Of a DNA stretch of 64,000 nucleotides, positions 59,553 through 64,000 are shown one piece after another (position 1 is the stretch's first letter; every line of letters starts with the position of its first letter). A program made the position numbers and the translations under genes. The notes under the pieces are model-generated. The model saw only the letters and a list, made by a program, of their open reading frames with translations. It had not been told where the DNA came from and did not search any database. The stretch covers positions 124,001 to 188,000 of the forward strand of contig CANLQH010000002.1 of the NCBI GenBank assembly GCA_947493285.1. Direction: 5' to 3'. The DNA comes from an uncultured Tenacibaculum sp. (lineage in GTDB: Bacteria; Bacteroidota; Bacteroidia; Flavobacteriales; Flavobacteriaceae).

Positions 59553-61091
59553 ATGCTTGTAAAAGTTTATGGAAGTGCTGTTTTTGGAATCGAAGCAACC
59601 ACAATAACTGTTGAAGTAAATATTGATAAAGGTATCGGCTATCATTTAGTCGGATTACCTGATAATGCTGTTAAAGAAAGTTCGTATCGAATTTCAGCTG
59701 CATTAAATAATAACGGCTACAAACTACCCGGAAAGAAAATAATTATCAATATGGCTCCTGCTGATATAAAAAAAGAAGGAGCTTCTTACGATGTTACAAT
59801 TGCCATGAGTATCCTCGCTGCATCTAAACAAATACTATCAGAAAATATAGCTAATTATATTATTATGGGAGAATTATCTCTTGATGGAAGTTTGCAGCCT
59901 ATTAAAGGTGCATTACCCATTGCTATAAAAGCCAGAGAAGATGGATTTAAGCACTTTATACTACCTAAAGAGAATGCTAAAGAAGCTGCTATTGTAAACG
60001 ATTTGAAAGTTTACGGAGTAGATAACATCATGCAAGTAATCAACCATTTCAATCAAGATGAAATACTTGAACCCACAATTGTTGATACTCGTGCAGAGTT
60101 TTATAAACATATTGATTTTCCAGAGTTTGATTTTTCTGATGTAAAAGGACAAGAAAGCATAAAACGCTGTATGGAAATCGCTGCTGCGGGTGGACATAAT
60201 ATTATATTAATAGGTCCGCCAGGAGCTGGGAAAACTATGCTAGCTAAACGATTACCATCCATATTACCACCAATGACCTTACATGAAGCTTTAGAAACAA
60301 CCAAGATTCATTCGGTTGTTGGTAAAGTGTCTAATTCAGGCTTAATGTATCAACGTCCATTCCGTAGCCCTCATCATTCTTGTTCTGATATCGCTTTAAT
60401 TGGTGGTGGCAATAATTTACCGCAACCTGGAGAAATCTCATTGGCACATAATGGTGTGCTTTTCTTAGATGAACTTCCCGAATTTAAAAGAGGTGCTTTA
60501 GAAGTTATGCGACAGCCATTAGAAGATAGAGAAGTAACGATATCTAGAGCTCGATTTACAGTAAATTACCCTAGCAGCTTTATGTTAGTAGCAAGCATGA
60601 ATCCAAGCCCTTCTGGTTATTTTAACGATGCCGATTCACCAATGACCTCCTCTCCTGCCGAAATGCAACGCTATTTAAGTAAAATATCAGGTCCTTTATT
60701 AGATCGTATTGACATCCACATTGAAGTAACCCCTGTTCCTTTTGAAAAATTAACCGAAGAACGAAAAGGAGAAGCATCTATAGAGATTAGAAAGCGAGTA
60801 ACCGCTGCTAGAGAAATTCAAACAGAAAGATTTAAAGAATTTGAAAACATCCATTACAATGCGCAAATGAGTGTAAAACAAATTCGTGAATTCTGTAAAT
60901 TATCCGAAGAAAGTAAAACCTTATTAAAAACAGCAATGGAGAAATTAAACCTATCTGCCAGAGCTTATGATAGAATACTAAAAGTTTCTCGCACTATCGC
61001 AGATTTAGCCTCTTCAAAAAACATCGCATCAGATCATATTGCTGAAGCTATTCAGTATAGAAGTTTAGATAGAGAAGGCTGGTTAGGTTAA
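59553..61091 (+). CDS. comM: YifB/ComM family Mg-chelatase-like AAA+ ATPase
   Basis: 512 residues. N-terminal Lon-S5-like domain (about 1-165, LVGLPDNAVKESSYRISAALNNNGYKLPGKKIIINMAPADIKKEG), then a AAA+ core with Walker A GPPGAGKTML, Walker B NGVLFLDELPEFKRGALEVMRQPLEDREV and the Mg-chelatase C-terminal helices (LSARAYDRILKVSRTIADLA). ComM is a branch-migration helicase aiding integration of transforming DNA in some bacteria; the role in this genus is inferred. Confidence 0.95.
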   Translation: MLVKVYGSAVFGIEATTITVEVNIDKGIGYHLVGLPDNAVKESSYRISAALNNNGYKLPGKKIIINMAPADIKKEGASYDVTIAMSILAASKQILSENIANYIIMGELSLDGSLQPIKGALPIAIKAREDGFKHFILPKENAKEAAIVNDLKVYGVDNIMQVINHFNQDEILEPTIVDTRAEFYKHIDFPEFDFSDVKGQESIKRCMEIAAAGGHNIILIGPPGAGKTMLAKRLPSILPPMTLHEALETTKIHSVVGKVSNSGLMYQRPFRSPHHSCSDIALIGGGNNLPQPGEISLAHNGVLFLDELPEFKRGALEVMRQPLEDREVTISRARFTVNYPSSFMLVASMNPSPSGYFNDADSPMTSSPAEMQRYLSKISGPLLDRIDIHIEVTPVPFEKLTEERKGEASIEIRKRVTAAREIQTERFKEFENIHYNAQMSVKQIREFCKLSEESKTLLKTAMEKLNLSARAYDRILKVSRTIADLASSKNIASDHIAEAIQYRSLDREGWLG

Positions 61092-61168
61092 ATAGTTAAA
61101 AAACTTTTCTATAACTTAAAAATTAGTAATTTAGTAAGCTATTAAAGCAATAATTAAACTTACAACTA

Positions 61169-62176
61169 ATGAAAAAAATAGTTTGCTTAATGGCTGTTGC
61201 CATAGCTATGGTTTCTTGTAAAAAAGAACAAAATGACTTTGTTACTTTTTCAGGTAAAATAACCAACAAAAATTCTGATTCAGTCGTTATTTCTAATCCT
61301 CAATTTAAATTTAAAAGAGTAATTAAAGTTGATGAGAACGGAATGTTTAAAGATACCATGAATGTAAAAGATGGTTTTTATCGTCTGTTTGATGGTGGAG
61401 AATATGCAACTTTATATTTAAAAAATGGTGCTGACATCAATATGACTCTTGACACCAAAGAGTTTGATGAAACTATAACTTATACTGGTGCTGGTGCTGA
61501 TGAAAGTAATTTTATCGCAAAATCGTCTATGTTACAAGAAGGGTTATTTAATGATAAAACCCTTTTTACTTTACCTAAAGAAGAATTCGATACTAAGATT
61601 AATGCATTTGTTGATGGGTTCAACAAAAGAATCGAAGAAACTAAATTAGATTCAGCTTTTGTTGCTTTTCAAAAGAAAAACATCACTGGATTAAAAAAAT
61701 ACTTAGACAAAACGCACGCAGATAAATTATACATGGCTACTAAATTAGCTAAAGGTTCTGAGTCACCTAAATTTGTTGATTACGAAAACTACAAAGGTGG
61801 TACAACTTCTTTAGACGATTTAAAAGGTAAGTATGTGTATATAGATATGTGGGCAACTTGGTGTAATCCTTGTAAAAAAGAAATTCCTTTCTTACAAAAA
61901 GTTGAAAAACAATACCATGGTAAGAACATAGAGTTTGTAAGTATTTCTGTTGATCAAGAAAGAGATTATGAAACTTGGAAAAAAATGGTGGCTGATAAAA
62001 ACTTAAGCGGAGTTCAGCTATACTCTAAAAGAGATAAGAATTTTTCTGGAGCTTATAGAGTAAATAGTATTCCTCGTTTTATCTTAATCGACCCACAAGG
62101 AAATATTGTTGATGCTAATGCACCTAGACCATCTAGTCCAAAATTAATTGAGCTATTTGATTCTTTAAAAATATAA
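61169..62176 (+). CDS. TlpA-like thioredoxin lipoprotein (short form)
   Basis: 335 residues, paralogue of the gene at 54110. Lipobox AMVSC with Cys17. The DUF4369-like part (FSGKITNKNSDSVVISNP ... EFDETITYTGAGADESNF) and the thioredoxin fold with WCNPCK and VNSIPRFILID are shared, but the helical spacer is about 118 residues shorter. Active-site dipeptide is NP in place of GP. An envelope thiol reductase partner of DsbD is likely. Confidence 0.92.
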   Translation: MKKIVCLMAVAIAMVSCKKEQNDFVTFSGKITNKNSDSVVISNPQFKFKRVIKVDENGMFKDTMNVKDGFYRLFDGGEYATLYLKNGADINMTLDTKEFDETITYTGAGADESNFIAKSSMLQEGLFNDKTLFTLPKEEFDTKINAFVDGFNKRIEETKLDSAFVAFQKKNITGLKKYLDKTHADKLYMATKLAKGSESPKFVDYENYKGGTTSLDDLKGKYVYIDMWATWCNPCKKEIPFLQKVEKQYHGKNIEFVSISVDQERDYETWKKMVADKNLSGVQLYSKRDKNFSGAYRVNSIPRFILIDPQGNIVDANAPRPSSPKLIELFDSLKI

Positions 62177-62196
62177 TTGATTAAAATTTAGTCAAT

Positions 62197-62231
62197 AAAA
62201 AATCCAGCAACTAAGTTGCTGGATTTTTTAT
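62197..62231. terminator. Bidirectional terminator between TlpA-like gene and ahcY
   Basis: AAAAATCCAGCAAC, TAA loop, GTTGCTGGATTTTT; A- and T-runs. Confidence 0.9.
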
Positions 62232-62250
62232 TTATAGTCATTACTAAATC

Positions 62251-63567
62251 CTAGTATCTGTAATGCTCAGGCTTAAATGGCCCTTCAACAGTTACACCAA
62301 TATAAGAAGCTTGTTCTTCACGTAACTCTGTTAATTCAACACCAATTTTAGCTAAGTGTAATTTTGCTACTTTTTCATCTAAATGCTTAGGTAACATATA
62401 TACATCATTTTTATAGGCATCAGCATTGTTCCATAATTCAATCTGAGCTAATGTTTGATTTGTAAATGAGTTAGACATTACAAAACTTGGGTGTCCAGTT
62501 GCACAACCTAAATTTACTAAACGCCCTTCAGCTAAAATGATAATATCATTTCCGTTTACGTTATACTTATCAACTTGAGGCTTAATAGTATCTTTAGTAT
62601 CACCAAAGTTACCATTTAACCAAGCCATGTCAATTTCATTATCAAAGTGACCAATGTTACAAACAATAGCTTTGTCTTTCATTGCTTCGAAATGACGTCC
62701 TTGAACGATATCTTTATTTCCAGTAGTAGTAATAATAATATCAGAATTACCAACAACTGTTTCTAATTTCTTTACTTCAAAACCGTCCATTGCAGCTTGT
62801 AACGCACAAATAGGGTCAATTTCTGTAACAGTAACAATAGAACCCGCACCTTTAAAAGAAGCAGCTGTACCTTTACCTACATCACCATAACCACAAACAG
62901 TTACACGCTTACCTGCTAACATAATATCAGTAGCTCTACGAATCGCATCAACTGCAGATTCTTTACATCCATATTTGTTATCAAACTTAGACTTCGTAAC
63001 AGAGTCGTTAACGTTAATTGCTGGCATTGGTAAAGTTCCGTTTTTAACTCTTTCGTATAAACGGTGAACTCCTGTAGTAGTTTCTTCTGATAAACCGTTG
63101 ATTCCTTCAGCTAACTCAGGGTACTTATCTAACACCATGTTTGTTAAATCTCCACCATCATCTAAAATCATGTTTAATGGTTGCTTATCTTCACCAAAGA
63201 ATAAAGTTTGCTCGATACACCAATCAAACTCTTCTTCAGTCATATCTTTCCATGCATAAACTGGCGTTCCAGCAGCAGCGATTGCAGCAGCAGCCTGATC
63301 TTGTGTAGAAAAAATATTACAAGAACTCCAAGTAACCTCAGCTCCTAAAGCTTGTAAAGTTTCAATTAAAACCGCAGTTTGAATCGTCATGTGTAAACAT
63401 CCTGCAATTCTTGCACCTTTTAATGGTTGCTCATCTTTATATTCTTCTCTTAAAGACATTAATCCTGGCATTTCAGCTTCTGCCAATTCAATCTCTTTTC
63501 TCCCCCAATCAGCTAAAGAGATATCTTTAACTTTAAAAGGTACGTATGTAGCGGTATTTGTGCTCAT
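62251..63567 (-). CDS. ahcY: Adenosylhomocysteinase
   Basis: Cleaves S-adenosylhomocysteine to adenosine and homocysteine, keeping methylation going. 438 residues. NAD+ site [17 protein letters not shown], catalytic region [34 protein letters not shown], and C-terminal [45 protein letters not shown] are intact. Homocysteine links it to the gamma-lyase encoded elsewhere in the window. Promoter box TAATTTTG on the minus strand (63604-63611). Confidence 0.98.
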   Translation of the reverse strand: MSTNTATYVPFKVKDISLADWGRKEIELAEAEMPGLMSLREEYKDEQPLKGARIAGCLHMTIQTAVLIETLQALGAEVTWSSCNIFSTQDQAAAAIAAAGTPVYAWKDMTEEEFDWCIEQTLFFGEDKQPLNMILDDGGDLTNMVLDKYPELAEGINGLSEETTTGVHRLYERVKNGTLPMPAINVNDSVTKSKFDNKYGCKESAVDAIRRATDIMLAGKRVTVCGYGDVGKGTAASFKGAGSIVTVTEIDPICALQAAMDGFEVKKLETVVGNSDIIITTTGNKDIVQGRHFEAMKDKAIVCNIGHFDNEIDMAWLNGNFGDTKDTIKPQVDKYNVNGNDIIILAEGRLVNLGCATGHPSFVMSNSFTNQTLAQIELWNNADAYKNDVYMLPKHLDEKVAKLHLAKIGVELTELREEQASYIGVTVEGPFKPEHYRY

Positions 63568-63603
63568 ATTTATGTATATTTATGTATCTAAATTTTTGAG
63601 TCG

Positions 63604-63611
63604 CAAAATTA
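63604..63611 (-). promoter_or_regulatory. -7 promoter element of ahcY
   Basis: Minus-strand TAATTTTG, perfect consensus, 36 nt before the ahcY ATG. Confidence 0.65.
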
Positions 63612-63616
63612 CGAAA

Positions 63617-63624
63617 TAACTTTC
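63617..63624 (+). promoter_or_regulatory. Possible -7 element of phosphopantetheinyl transferase gene
   Basis: TAACTTTC (7 of 8) ends 6 nt before ATG 63631. The two divergent boxes are separated by only 5 nt, so RNA polymerases would compete. Confidence 0.4.
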
Positions 63625-63630
63625 TAAAAT

Positions 63631-64000
63631 ATGCCTATTCACAAAACATTAACGGTAAGCAACAACTCTAAAGTATTGATTTGGAAGATAGAAGAATCTT
63701 TTGAAGATTTATCTGAAGGAATAGTACTTACTAAAAATAATCAAGACCGTGTTGATGGTATGAAATCTGATTTGCATCGAAGAGGTTTTTTAAGCGTTCG
63801 TCATTTACTAAAAGAAGTAGGATATACAGATGCTGATTTGGTATATGATGAATATGGAAAGCCTCATTTAAAAGATGGTAAATTTATTTCGATTACACAT
63901 TCGTTTACTTTTTCAGGCATCATTATTTCTGATGAAAAACCTGTTGGAATAGACATTGAAAAACAACGTGATAAAATTGTAAAGATTGCGCATAAATTTA
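63631..64000 (+). CDS. 4'-phosphopantetheinyl transferase superfamily protein, 3' end outside window
   Basis: ATG 63631 begins MPIHKTLTVSNNSKVLIWKIEE; 123 codons lie inside the window. The stretch ISITHSFTFSGIIISDEKPVGIDIEKQRDKI holds the superfamily core with the Mg-binding Asp (GIDIE). Such enzymes activate carrier proteins by adding 4'-phosphopantetheine; the Sfp-like form is a guess because the C-terminal helix motif is cut off. Confidence 0.88.
   Translation, partial: MPIHKTLTVSNNSKVLIWKIEESFEDLSEGIVLTKNNQDRVDGMKSDLHRRGFLSVRHLLKEVGYTDADLVYDEYGKPHLKDGKFISITHSFTFSGIIISDEKPVGIDIEKQRDKIVKIAHKF

Noticed and set aside
63389..63619. 76-codon plus-strand frame opposite the ahcY 5' end
   Set aside because: Antisense shadow of the well-conserved ahcY N-terminus that also runs over both divergent promoter boxes.
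1..64000. Insertion sequences, prophage, integrons, CRISPR arrays, rRNA operons
   Set aside because: No transposase, integrase, Cas, phage structural gene, direct-repeat array or rRNA sequence was seen; gene content is core metabolism throughout.

Overview
The window is about 64 kb of low-GC (roughly one third G+C by eye) chromosomal DNA from a member of the Bacteroidota, almost certainly a marine-type Flavobacteriaceae (Tenacibaculum/Polaribacter-like is a guess from overall look, not a test). Supporting points: a gliding-motility GldA ATPase, an N-terminal exonuclease-DnaE fusion, a long-tailed S16, DUF5686/putative-porin/DUF3857 families, near absence of Shine-Dalgarno sequences, and many copies of the Bacteroidota -7 promoter element TAnnTTTG. 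It looks like ordinary core chromosome: no insertion sequence, prophage, CRISPR array or rRNA operon was seen.

Layout. 1-6300: end of a membrane protein gene, fabD, queuosine-precursor transporter, orphan Dpp/Opp-type permease, thioesterase, membrane-anchored NUC1 nuclease, a secreted unknown and an Arg/Ser-rich secreted protein. 6265-9400: a regulatory gap, an HPF/USP stress operon, tRNA-Leu(UAG), an M20 dipeptidase. 9470-19290: a BlaI/M56 sensor pair with its operators, a DUF4407 protein and three tandem DUF3857/transglutaminase-fold proteins of which two have lost the catalytic Cys and His. 19300-30030: Lrp regulator divergent from a Met/Cys gamma-lyase-type enzyme, YdjM-like membrane hydrolase, NhaC antiporter, GNATs, putative porin, RNase HII, nucleoid-associated protein, PhnA. 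30030-36400: rimM-rpsP, cold-shock protein, dnaE. 36390-44080: minus-strand block with thyA, a small orphan antitoxin-like gene, folA, gldA, an alpha/beta hydrolase; nupC with a bifunctional nuclease; etfBA. 44290-62180: plus-strand block with pdhB, DUF5686 protein, soluble and membrane pyrophosphatases, pabB operon, two TlpA-like lipoproteins flanking tilS, dsbD, DUF4126 and comM/yifB. 62250-64000: ahcY (minus) and the start of a 4'-phosphopantetheinyl transferase gene.

How things fit together. Thymidylate and folate genes (thyA, folA, and pabB elsewhere) serve one-carbon metabolism; ahcY and the gamma-lyase serve sulfur amino acid turnover; dsbD can feed electrons to the TlpA-like lipoproteins on either side; HPF and USP form a dormancy/stress pair that appears to be under a Crp/Fnr-type box; etfBA carries a perfect 24-bp palindrome next to its promoter, suggesting a dedicated regulator of an acyl-CoA oxidation regulon.

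The most unusual signals are: (1) about nine genes whose TAnnTTTG-type box ends only 4-6 nt before ATG, implying leaderless mRNAs; (2) the Fnr-like box at about -41.5 of the HPF/USP promoter; (3) the etf palindrome; (4) the BlaI operator that contains the -7 element, in front of an M56 protein with an unusual Pro-rich repeat-bearing C-terminus; (5) one active-looking and two pseudo-transglutaminases in a row; (6) a NupC transporter with a secreted-type lipocalin-like N-terminal domain. No wholly new multi-gene system could be demonstrated from sequence alone.
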